From the NCBI GenBank assembly GCA_016199405.1, contig JACQGS010000151.1, positions 1-6,908 on the forward strand: DNA of 6,908 bases. The letters run 5' to 3'. Each line of letters opens with the position of its first letter. The first letter of the stretch is position 1. The notes beneath the pieces are model-generated. The model was given only the letters and a program-made list of their open reading frames with translations. It had not been told where the DNA came from and did not search any database. Positions 1-5,393 of this stretch are shown one piece after another. Made by a program: the position numbers and the translations under genes. This DNA comes from Chloroflexota bacterium (GTDB lineage: Bacteria; Chloroflexota; Anaerolineae; UBA4142).

Positions 1-1
1 C

Positions 2-142
2 GGACTGGTCGTCGCCGGCGGGTTAGGCAAGTTGAGCGGCAGAATCGTTCGCATCGGGCATTTGGGGTGGGTGAGCGAAGAGGAGATTGATCGGGCGCTG
101 GGCGCATTGGGCAAGGCAGTGGAGAAAGTTCGAGAGAATTAG
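2..142 (+). CDS. Class V aminotransferase, C-terminal 46 residues (partial, cut by left edge)
   Basis: The frame is open from base 2 to a TAG at 140-142, so only the C-terminus is visible. It reads VVAGGLGKLSGRIVRIGHLG followed by a charged helix ending in KVREN. The Gly-rich turn, then R-I-x-R-I-G-H-L-G, is the typical C-terminal signature of PLP-dependent class V aminotransferases of the serine-glyoxylate/alanine-glyoxylate group. In that group the Arg of the R-I-G segment binds the substrate carboxylate (family knowledge). The PLP lysine and the rest of the enzyme lie outside the window, so the substrate cannot be assigned. The gene is convergent with the minus-strand genes and ends about 40 bp before a strong terminator hairpin. 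Confidence 0.8.
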   Translation, partial: GLVVAGGLGKLSGRIVRIGHLGWVSEEEIDRALGALGKAVEKVREN

Positions 143-171
143 GACGCGGACGAACGCGGAAAATACGGATC
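142..171. repeat. Degenerate 10-bp repeat units, left copy (inverted relative to 291-320)
   Basis: Directly after the aminotransferase stop lie three degenerate 10-bp units, GGACGCGGAC, GAACGCGGAA and AATACGGATC. They are the reverse complement, with changes, of the cleaner ATCCGCGTCC-type units at 291-320. Bases 142-160 match the complement of 302-320 at all but one position. The two copies flank the terminator. This looks like an intergenic repeat family, not coding sequence. Confidence 0.55.
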
Positions 172-221
172 AAAGAAAAAATGCCCTACCAAGTTTTGCA
201 ACTCGGCAGGGCTTTCTCTTT
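172..221. terminator. Bidirectional intrinsic terminator between convergent genes
   Basis: A stem-loop spans 183-212. GCCCT (183-187) pairs with AGGGC (208-212), then CC (189-190) with GG (205-206), then AGTT (192-195) with AACT (200-203), around a TTGC loop, with two single mismatches. An A-rich tract (172-181) precedes it and a T-rich tract (213-221) follows it, so a U-run is produced on either strand. The U-run is strongest for minus-strand transcripts. It can serve both the plus-strand aminotransferase, which ends at 142, and the minus-strand M24 gene, which ends at 328. Confidence 0.8.
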
Positions 222-272
222 GCATCGTCTCGCCGGCAGAAGGATTCCGCTAATCGGTGGATCGGTTGGAGT

Positions 273-320
273 GGACACGGATAGATTTTCATCCGCGTCC
301 ATCCGCGTTCATCCGCGTCC
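273..320. repeat. Three tandem 10-bp units plus an inverted unit forming a hairpin
   Basis: Bases 291-300, 301-310 and 311-320 are three perfectly phased 10-bp units, ATCCGCGTCC, ATCCGCGTTC and ATCCGCGTCC. Just before them, GGACACGGAT (273-282) pairs with 291-300 at 9 of 10 positions, leaving an 8-base loop (283-290). The array sits 7 bp beyond the end of the M24 gene on its 3' side. Similar ATCCGCGTTC-type strings are, from general knowledge, common dispersed intergenic repeats in some bacteria. Function is unknown. Confidence 0.65.
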
Positions 321-327
321 AAAGATT

Positions 328-1524
328 TCACACCGGAATCGTCAGACTCGCCAAATCGCGTGGATAGTACGTCAACATTTCAATTCCGTCTTGTGTAACG
401 ACGGCGGTGTCGGAATGCCGAAAGCCGCCGAGTTCCGGCACGTACAATCCGGGCTCGACCGTGAAGACCATTCCCGGTTCGAGCACCGTATCGTCGCCGG
501 AATCGAGAAACGGTCCTTCGTGATAGCGCAAGCCAATCGCGTGTCCCGAATGATGCCGCCAGTACGCCATCAAATTATTCTTCTCGAAATACGCGCGCAC
601 GGCTTTGTCTACGTCACTGCATTTTTTGCCGGGCTTTATATTCTCCAGCGCGGTGTCCTGCAAATTCACCATGTGCTCGAAAAACTTTTTCTGCTCCGCG
701 CTCGGCTCCCCGACGATCATCGTGCGCTCCAACTCGGACAAATAGCCCCACATCGGACAGCCGGCGCCGGTCACAAGCACATCGCCGGCGAGAAAGGTCG
801 CGTTCGTCGTGAGCGAATGCGGAATCGCCGCGTTCCGCCCGATCTGCCCGCGATAGCCGGCAGAAGGTCCATCGTCGAAAAAACTTTGCGCGCGATAAAG
901 CGGACCGAGCGTGTCAATCAACGTCAACGTTGCTTCGATGCTCGCGCGCTTGCTCACTTCCACTTCATTTGCGCCGACGCGCGTATATTTCTGCAACAGC
1001 CGATGCGCGAGATTGCCCCATTTGACGCTCTCGCGAATCAGCGCGAGTTCCGCGTCGCTTTTGATTGCCATCAACGAATTCACAAACGCGTTCACATTTT
1101 CAATCGCCGCGCCGGTGAGCGATGACAGCGCCGCGCCTTGATAACCGAGAATGAGCGGATAGCCATCGGTGTCTGCGCCGATTTTGCTTTGGATATTCAT
1201 TGCATCGAGCACGCTTTTGAATCTCGCCATTGGATGCGGATTGCCCGGATATTCGGGATAGGATTCAACGCGTTCGACGCGCGCCGCGCTCTGCGCGTGC
1301 TCGACTTCGAGGCGCGGGACGAAGAGCGCGCGCTCAGCGCTGGCATTCATCGCGAATGCCATGGGGCGTTCGGTCGGGATGAAGGCAAAGCCGGTGAAAT
1401 AGAGAATGAAATAATTGTCGAACAGGACGACGCCGTTCCAATTATTTTTCTTGACGTACGCGAGCAAACGCTGACAGCGCGCGTCAAATTCGTCGGGGGT
1501 AATGCGAAGAGACATGGTTTGCAT
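328..1524 (-). CDS. M24 (creatinase/prolidase-like) family protein lacking most metal ligands
   Basis: A 398-residue protein with the two-domain layout of aminopeptidase P, prolidase and creatinase: an N-terminal creatinase-like domain (about 1-160) and a C-terminal pita-bread domain (about 170-390). The pita-bread fold is marked by GHAIGLRYHEGP (His328, His335) and FTVEPGLYV (Glu357). The usual Asp-Asp-His-Glu-Glu metal site is not intact. Where the first two Asp are expected the protein reads VTGAGCPMWGYLSELERT (Thr252/Gly253 and Glu264), and the last Glu position is Ser371 in GFRHSDT. It may therefore be a metal-free hydrolase, as creatinase is, or a family of other function. The substrate is unknown. 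ATG at 1524 is chosen because GAGG (1531-1534) lies 6 bp upstream. An extension to 1593 would overlap the preceding gene and has no such site. It is 35 bp downstream of the HicA-like gene and last in the minus-strand run. Confidence 0.85.
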   Translation of the reverse strand: MQTMSLRITPDEFDARCQRLLAYVKKNNWNGVVLFDNYFILYFTGFAFIPTERPMAFAMNASAERALFVPRLEVEHAQSAARVERVESYPEYPGNPHPMARFKSVLDAMNIQSKIGADTDGYPLILGYQGAALSSLTGAAIENVNAFVNSLMAIKSDAELALIRESVKWGNLAHRLLQKYTRVGANEVEVSKRASIEATLTLIDTLGPLYRAQSFFDDGPSAGYRGQIGRNAAIPHSLTTNATFLAGDVLVTGAGCPMWGYLSELERTMIVGEPSAEQKKFFEHMVNLQDTALENIKPGKKCSDVDKAVRAYFEKNNLMAYWRHHSGHAIGLRYHEGPFLDSGDDTVLEPGMVFTVEPGLYVPELGGFRHSDTAVVTQDGIEMLTYYPRDLASLTIPV

Positions 1525-1559
1525 CAATAACCTCGGAACGATTGAATTGTGTGGAATGC

Positions 1560-1826
1560 TCAAAGCAAGGAAAAGACCCGCAACCCAAGCCAAAAAACGA
1601 ACAAAATCAAGCCGAGCACACCAGCCGCTTTGAATGCTTTTAGAATTTTGTGCAAGATACCTTTGCCCAGCTGCTTGTTCGCGTGAATCGGAACCGTGAT
1701 AGAGGTTCCGTCGATGAATTCAACAACAACGTGCGAGCCCTTCCCCTCTCGCACGTTTCGCACTTTATCTGATCTCTCTGCCAGTTGAACAAATTCTCTG
1801 CCGGATTTAGGTTGCTTTTCTGCCAT
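1560..1826 (-). CDS. HicA-like small protein with hydrophobic C-terminal tail
   Basis: An 88-residue protein. Residues 8-66 match the HicA (YcfA) pattern: an N-terminal helix SGREFVQLAE, then GKGSH with the catalytic-type His32, a DGT turn (39-41), the strand SITVPIHANK (42-51), and a KGILHKILKAF helix (55-65). HicA toxins bind and cleave mRNA with this dsRBD-like fold (family knowledge). Unusually, residues 68-88 form a hydrophobic stretch ending in LRVFSLL, long enough for one membrane helix. Ordinary HicA proteins stop near residue 60-65. The start at 1826 is set by GAGG (1833-1836) 6 bp upstream. It overlaps the end of the preceding small gene by 20 bp, so the two are probably translationally coupled. 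A toxin role is inference. It could instead be a membrane-attached RNA-binding protein. Confidence 0.75.
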   Translation of the reverse strand: MAEKQPKSGREFVQLAERSDKVRNVREGKGSHVVVEFIDGTSITVPIHANKQLGKGILHKILKAFKAAGVLGLILFVFWLGLRVFSLL

Positions 1827-2052
1827 CGGTTGCCTCTTCATCGTCGTCCCGATATTCTTTGTGCGCCATTGAAAGACCGGCAGAGCCGCCCTGCGCTTCA
1901 ACATAATCGATGATTTTGTCCAAGAGACCATCAAAGAATTTCTTGGCGTCAACGTTCATTGGAAATTCAACAACGCCATCGATTTTCAAATTGTGTTCTT
2001 TCATCGCCGGCTCATTTTGAGCAATGATTGTCGGCTTGGTTCTGGTTTGCAT
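1807..2052 (-). CDS. Unrecognised 81-residue protein, partner of HicA-like gene
   Basis: I do not recognise a family. After a basic N-terminal stretch (about 1-16) the core looks like strand (LKIDGVVEFPM, 22-32), amphipathic helix (DAKKFFDGLLDKIIDYVEAQ, 35-54) and strand (GSAGLSMAH, 56-64), followed by a very acidic, probably flexible tail (RDDDEEATDGRKAT). This beta-alpha-beta unit resembles half of a ferredoxin-like fold. It does not show the HicB pattern of a partial RNase H fold plus DNA-binding domain. ATG at 2052 is preceded by a full AGGAGG (2057-2062) at 4 bp, a near-ideal start. The next Met (residue 17) has no such site. The gene has its own promoter and overlaps the HicA-like gene, so it may be the antitoxin or accessory subunit of that protein (inference from position only). 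Confidence 0.7.
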   Translation of the reverse strand: MQTRTKPTIIAQNEPAMKEHNLKIDGVVEFPMNVDAKKFFDGLLDKIIDYVEAQGGSAGLSMAHKEYRDDDEEATDGRKAT

Positions 2053-2056
2053 ATTG

Positions 2057-2062
2057 CCTCCT
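2057..2062 (-). promoter_or_regulatory. Shine-Dalgarno AGGAGG of the 81-residue gene
   Basis: A perfect AGGAGG on the minus strand, 4 bp before the ATG at 2052. It decides the start over two alternatives, an upstream in-frame start at 2154 and an internal Met. It is the strongest ribosome-binding site in the window, which suggests the first gene of the pair is made in greater amount than the second. Confidence 0.8.
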
Positions 2063-2076
2063 GCTTCTGCGTCTCG

Positions 2077-2105
2077 ATTATCCTGCACTCGATTCCGCGC
2101 GTCAA
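2077..2105 (-). promoter_or_regulatory. Near-consensus sigma-70 promoter for the small gene pair
   Basis: On the minus strand, TTGACG (2100-2105) and GATAAT (2077-2082) are separated by exactly 17 bp. Each hexamer differs from the consensus at one position. Transcription would begin near 2069-2071, giving a leader of only about 18 bases that just holds the AGGAGG site. The position, in the 83-bp gap after the upstream M24 gene, implies that the pair, and perhaps the M24 gene beyond it, can be expressed independently of the upstream genes. Confidence 0.7.
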
Positions 2106-2135
2106 CATCAAGTGCCAATTTCCACTTTCTAACCC

Positions 2136-3317
2136 CTACGCTCCAATTTCCCACATTCGCGTCTGCGGCTCTTCCAAAAACTCACAGCCATTCGCGGTGA
2201 CCATCACATCCTCTTCCAAACCGATAAAACCCGCATCCGTCATCGCGCCCAACTCCAGCGTGAACACCTGCCCTTCTTCGACGATGCCGAGCGGCGTGTC
2301 GCCGTAGCGTTCCCAGCGCGGACCGAGCAGCGTCGAGCCATCATGCGCGGTGCGCCCAAGCTGATGCCCCAACGCGTGCTGATATTCCGGAAAGCCCGCG
2401 CCGATAATTACTTGGCGCGCCCGCGCATCCACTTGCCAGCCCGCGATACCCGGGCGCAAAATTTTCGCGCCCTCTTCAATCGTCTGCGCGACGGCATCGA
2501 ATGCTTTTTGCACCGATTGCGGCGCGCGCGCTTCGCCCGCGCGCAACACGTACCACACGCGTTGAATATCCGAGCAATACTCTTCCCGCTTCACTCCAAA
2601 ATCGATGTGCACAACATGCCCCGGCTCCACTTTCAGCGCGCTCGGCGGCGTATGACCGGGGAATGAATTCGGACCGATGTTGACGATGGGATTATCGCTC
2701 TTGTCCCACGCATAACCCAAATTCAATTCCGCGACGCGCGCTTGCATCCAATCCGCAATCTCGCGCTCGCTCACACCCACGCGAATGCGCGGCGTCACGT
2801 CCGCGAAAATCTGCATCGTCGTATTGATTGCCGCGCGGATGCGCGATGCCTCGCTTTTCGTTTTGCGTCCGCGCAGTCGCGACACCACCGGGTCGGCGGA
2901 AATAAATCGCGCGGGGTACGGCGTGTCGTTGAGCAGGTCCTGCAATTGCAGAAACATTCCGTACGTCAAGCCGTCGGACGCGGTATTGCTTTTGGAAAAA
3001 TTCAAGCCGATTGATTTCGGGTCGAGTTCGGTCAGCACGGTGCGCAACGATTCGCCGATGCCTTGCGTGTACGCGATGACATCATCGTACAGCCCGCTCG
3101 CGCGATATGCGGCATCGTCGTATTTGCCGACGATCGCAATTTTTTGCCCGCGGCGCGTGATGAGAATCGCCGATTGCCACACGACACCCGCCGGCGCGAC
3201 CAGCCCCCACGACGGCTCGTTGATATCGCTCGTCTCGCGCGCAAAGAGCAGCCACGCGTCGGTATTCGTTTCGTTGAGGATTTGAATCGCCTGGTCTATT
3301 TTTTCTTTTTGCAGCAT
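2136..3317 (-). CDS. M24 family metallopeptidase (Xaa-Pro aminopeptidase/prolidase-like)
   Basis: A 393-residue protein with an N-terminal creatinase-like domain (about 1-150) and a C-terminal M24 catalytic domain (about 160-385). All five metal-ligand positions are present: Asp239 in HIDFGV, Asp250 in SDIQR (the usual 11-residue spacing), His318 in HALGHQLGR, Glu355 in FTLELG and Glu369 in GLEEDV. It is therefore likely to bind two divalent metals and hydrolyse a peptide or amide bond, typically next to proline (family knowledge). The exact substrate is unknown. TLELG replaces the more common TIEPG. No signal peptide is visible, so it should be cytoplasmic. ATG at 3317 is preferred to TTG at 3323 because AAGG (3324-3327) is 6 bp upstream of it. 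It begins 2 bp after the dinB-like stop, so the two are probably co-translated. Confidence 0.88.
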   Translation of the reverse strand: MLQKEKIDQAIQILNETNTDAWLLFARETSDINEPSWGLVAPAGVVWQSAILITRRGQKIAIVGKYDDAAYRASGLYDDVIAYTQGIGESLRTVLTELDPKSIGLNFSKSNTASDGLTYGMFLQLQDLLNDTPYPARFISADPVVSRLRGRKTKSEASRIRAAINTTMQIFADVTPRIRVGVSEREIADWMQARVAELNLGYAWDKSDNPIVNIGPNSFPGHTPPSALKVEPGHVVHIDFGVKREEYCSDIQRVWYVLRAGEARAPQSVQKAFDAVAQTIEEGAKILRPGIAGWQVDARARQVIIGAGFPEYQHALGHQLGRTAHDGSTLLGPRWERYGDTPLGIVEEGQVFTLELGAMTDAGFIGLEEDVMVTANGCEFLEEPQTRMWEIGA

Positions 3318-3319
3318 CG

Positions 3320-3823
3320 TCAACCTTTTCCCGCAGCCAAATCGCGGAAATAGAGAGGCATATCTAAATCGCCCGGCGATTGCCCCGCGTCGGTCAGCAT
3401 TGACGCGATTTCACTGCGATGCTGCGTGCCGTGATTCGCGACGTGAATCAACGCGAGCCAAAGCGGAATAATCCGTTCTTGATCGCCCAGTTTGCGCTTG
3501 ATCACCGAAGCAAGTTTTTCTGGCGTGAGCGATTCGATGTATGCGCGGCGCTCCCCAAACAGCGGCTCCCATTTCGCGCGCACGGCATCGAGCGTTGGCA
3601 AATCTTCCGCCGTGAGCGGATTCATCAGCGGAATGCTTTGCCACGCTTGAAACCAACGCCATTCCGCGCTGACGAGATGGACGAACGAATGCAAGATCGA
3701 TTGCGCGCCCTGCGTGAATTTGTGGCGCAACTGTTCGTCGGTGAGCAACGCGGCTTTATCGAGCAAGCGGCGATCCGCCCACACGCCGTACTCGTACGAG
3801 TGCGCGATGAAGTCTTTATCCAT
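3320..3823 (-). CDS. DinB/YfiT-fold family protein
   Basis: A 167-residue protein with the four-helix DinB-like fold. The expected metal-binding His triad is visible: His49 in SFVHLVSAEWRWF, then His131 and His135 in HVANHGTQHRSEI. Motifs typical of the family are YGVWADRRLLD near the N-terminus and the late stretch with Asp near DMPLYFRDL. Such proteins bind a metal, and some are thiol-dependent transferases (with bacillithiol or mycothiol), but most have no known substrate. ATG at 3823 has GGAG (3829-3832) 5 bp upstream. The stop is 2 bp before the ATG of the M24 metallopeptidase, so the two form a small operon. It is cytoplasmic, with no signal peptide seen. Confidence 0.88.
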   Translation of the reverse strand: MDKDFIAHSYEYGVWADRRLLDKAALLTDEQLRHKFTQGAQSILHSFVHLVSAEWRWFQAWQSIPLMNPLTAEDLPTLDAVRAKWEPLFGERRAYIESLTPEKLASVIKRKLGDQERIIPLWLALIHVANHGTQHRSEIASMLTDAGQSPGDLDMPLYFRDLAAGKG

Positions 3824-3837
3824 GGTCTCTCCACATT

Positions 3838-3865
3838 GTCATTGCGAGACGCGAAGCATCGCAAC
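3838..3865. repeat. REP-like palindromic repeat (GTCATTGCGAG type)
   Basis: The sequence starts GTCATTGCGAG and contains GCGAAGC. TTGCGA (3842-3847) is the inverted complement of TCGCAA (3859-3864), so a 6-bp stem can form. GTCATTGCGAG...CGAAGC...GCAA is, from general knowledge, a dispersed palindromic element found in intergenic regions of many bacteria. It sits in the 68-bp gap between nhaD and the dinB-like gene. There is no U-run after the stem on either strand, so it is not a clear intrinsic terminator. Confidence 0.55.
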
Positions 3866-3891
3866 TACATATCCAATCATGGCGGGCTTTG

Positions 3892-5172
3892 TCATCGTCC
3901 AAGAATAAAGTTTTGCAAGAGGTAAAACAATGCCCCTGCAAAATACCCAACTAACGCGAGCCAGGACATTTTTTTTAGATACCAGAAAAAGCTGATCTTT
4001 TCGATGCCCATTGCGGCTACGCCTGCCGCGGAGCCAATGATCAATGCGCTCCCGCCTGTTCCTGTGGCGTAAGCCAAGAATTGCCAGAAGGAGTGATCGG
4101 TTGGATATTGCTGCAAACTGTACATGCCCATCGTGGCTGCCACCAGAGGAACGTTGTCTACGATAGCAGACAACAATCCAAGTGAGAAGACAACAACATT
4201 CTCGTTTCTAATGCTTTCGTTCAAGAATTGCGCAAATTGCGCCAGTTGACCGGTTGACTGCAAAGCGCCGACGCTTGTGAGAATACCGAGGAAGAACAAG
4301 ACACTCGGCGTATCTATTCTTCGAAGGGCAAGCGCCACCGAATACTTGTGTCTTTCAGTTTCGTCTTTTTGTCCGTGAATCACTTCGGTCACGATCCACA
4401 ACGCGCCGAGCGCAAGCAATATTCCCATAAAGGGAGGCAAATGCGTGAGTGTTTTGAAAACCGGAACCAAGACAAACGCTAGGACGCCTGCAAAGAAAAC
4501 GAAATTTCTTTCAAACGACGATACAGTACTTTTTGAAAACTCTTCCACGTTGGATTTGTTGATATTTCCCTTGGTTCGAAAAGAAAGTAGCCAAAGCGGC
4601 AATGCCAAACTCACGATGCTGGGAATAATCAATATGGGGATGATCTTCTCGCTCGTGATGCGGTTGCCAATCCATAACATGGTTGTGGTCACATCGCCAA
4701 TAGGCGACCACGCACCGCCCGCGTTCGCGGCAATGACGGCAACACCTGCAAATATCCAGCGCTCTTGCTTATCGGCAATCAGTTTTCGCAAAAGAGAAAC
4801 GATCACGATGGTGGTTGTCAGGTTATCGAGAATAGCGGATAGAAAGAATGTGATAAACCCGATGAGCCAAAGCAGCTTGATCTTGTCGGTCGTCACAATT
4901 TTACTCGTGATGACCTCGAATCCATCGTGCACATCGATCAGCTCGACAATCGTCATAGCCCCGATCAGAAAAAACAGGATTCCAGATATTTCGCCAAGAT
5001 GCTCACCAAGTTGTTCGTTGACAAGATGTGCATCCGCAGCGGAAAGGATATAAACCGTCCAGCACAGCACTCCGGCGACCAGCGCCGGAGCAGCTTTGTC
5101 GACTTTCAGGCGGTGCTCAAATGCAATCGCCAGATAGCCAAGAATGAAGATAATGGTTATCAATAACGTCAT
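3892..5172 (-). CDS. nhaD: NhaD-type Na+/H+ antiporter
   Basis: A 426-residue inner-membrane protein with many hydrophobic helices (ion transporter superfamily). It exchanges cytoplasmic Na+ or Li+ for protons. Recognisable NhaD motifs: FFLSAILDNLTTTIVI (Asp116-Asn117), NAGGAWSPIGDVTTTMLW (Asn150 to Asp160 and beyond), and in the second half GLLSAIVDNVPLVAATMG (Asp339-Asn340) and GTGGSALIIGSAAG. The paired DN motifs in the two inverted halves are the expected ion-binding elements. Length is normal for the family. ATG at 5172 is chosen because AGGA (5181-5184) is 8 bp upstream. The TTG at 5178 would be too close to that site. It begins 19 bp after the tatA remnant. Its base composition is clearly AT-richer than that of the mutase (for example 21 of 60 GC in 4501-4560 against 46 of 60 in 5521-5580), which hints at different ancestry. 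Confidence 0.92.
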   Translation of the reverse strand: MTLLITIIFILGYLAIAFEHRLKVDKAAPALVAGVLCWTVYILSAADAHLVNEQLGEHLGEISGILFFLIGAMTIVELIDVHDGFEVITSKIVTTDKIKLLWLIGFITFFLSAILDNLTTTIVIVSLLRKLIADKQERWIFAGVAVIAANAGGAWSPIGDVTTTMLWIGNRITSEKIIPILIIPSIVSLALPLWLLSFRTKGNINKSNVEEFSKSTVSSFERNFVFFAGVLAFVLVPVFKTLTHLPPFMGILLALGALWIVTEVIHGQKDETERHKYSVALALRRIDTPSVLFFLGILTSVGALQSTGQLAQFAQFLNESIRNENVVVFSLGLLSAIVDNVPLVAATMGMYSLQQYPTDHSFWQFLAYATGTGGSALIIGSAAGVAAMGIEKISFFWYLKKMSWLALVGYFAGALFYLLQNFILGR

Positions 5173-5191
5173 TGGCAATTTCCTGTTTGAT

Positions 5192-5386
5192 TCAAAATCT
5201 GATTCGTCCGCCGTAAACCTGACGTTTCATTTTTTGAGTCTTCTCGGGATTCTCTTTGGCTTCGCCATCTTTGTCTGTGAGCGCATTCTTAAATTCTCGA
5301 ATGGCATTGCCTATCGCGCGGACAACTTCAGGAAGACGCTGCGCGCCAAACAGCAGAATCACGCTCTATTCGATTCTGAGTTCCAT
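5192..5386 (-). pseudogene. tatA: TatA-like twin-arginine translocase subunit, broken by an in-frame TAG
   Basis: After the mutase stop, one minus-strand frame reads SVILLFGAQRLPEVVRAI, then GNAIREFKNAL and a charged tail ending GGRIRF before TGA at 5192-5194. The L-F-G hinge followed by RLPE and an amphipathic helix ending in R-E-F-K is the hallmark of TatA/TatE, the pore-forming subunit of the Tat exporter. Upstream in the same frame is MELRIE, then TAG (5366-5368), then SVILLFG. This aligns without gaps to the normal E-L-L-I-x-x-x-V-x-L-L-F-G membrane helix but contains Arg, Glu and a stop. Three single-base changes would restore a hydrophobic ELIIVLSVILLFG. The true start is uncertain: ATG at 5386, or TTG at 5398 overlapping the mutase stop. 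Restart at GTG 5362 would give a protein without most of the membrane helix. It is probably inactive, unless the changes are sequencing errors. Confidence 0.7.
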
Positions 5387-5393
5387 TTGTCCG

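Noticed and set aside
291..320. CRISPR-like array
   Set aside because: The units are only 10 bp and directly adjacent, with no unique spacers.
181..1125. A long plus-strand open frame of 314 residues opposite the M24 gene
   Set aside because: It is antisense to a well-supported M24 gene, its Arg/His-rich translation resembles no protein family, and it lacks a Shine-Dalgarno site. It also runs through the terminator and repeats.
1525..1593. N-terminal extension of the ligand-poor M24 protein to 1593, giving a signal-peptide-like MAWVAGLFLALS start
   Set aside because: It would overlap the end of the HicA-like gene in another frame, lacks a ribosome site, and is replaced by a well-spaced GAGG before the ATG at 1524. 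The hydrophobic look is a by-product of reading across the end of the neighbouring gene.
328..3317. The two M24 genes as a recent tandem duplication interrupted by the small gene pair
   Set aside because: The two proteins differ through most of their length and in the metal site, so they are distant paralogues, not a recent duplication.
3866..3891. Promoter for the dinB-like gene (ATGACA-like and TATGTA-like hexamers on the minus strand)
   Set aside because: The -10 candidate matches the consensus poorly and the spacing is 18 bp. It is not distinguishable from chance.
4445..5053. Plus-strand open frame of 202 residues inside nhaD
   Set aside because: It is the complement of conserved NhaD transmembrane motifs, with no recognisable domain or ribosome site.
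5366..5368. TAG in tatA as a recoded (pyrrolysine or readthrough) codon
   Set aside because: The codon falls in a membrane helix beside Arg and Glu that are also unsuited there, no recoding signal is evident, and other genes in the window end at TAG normally. Decay or sequence error is simpler.
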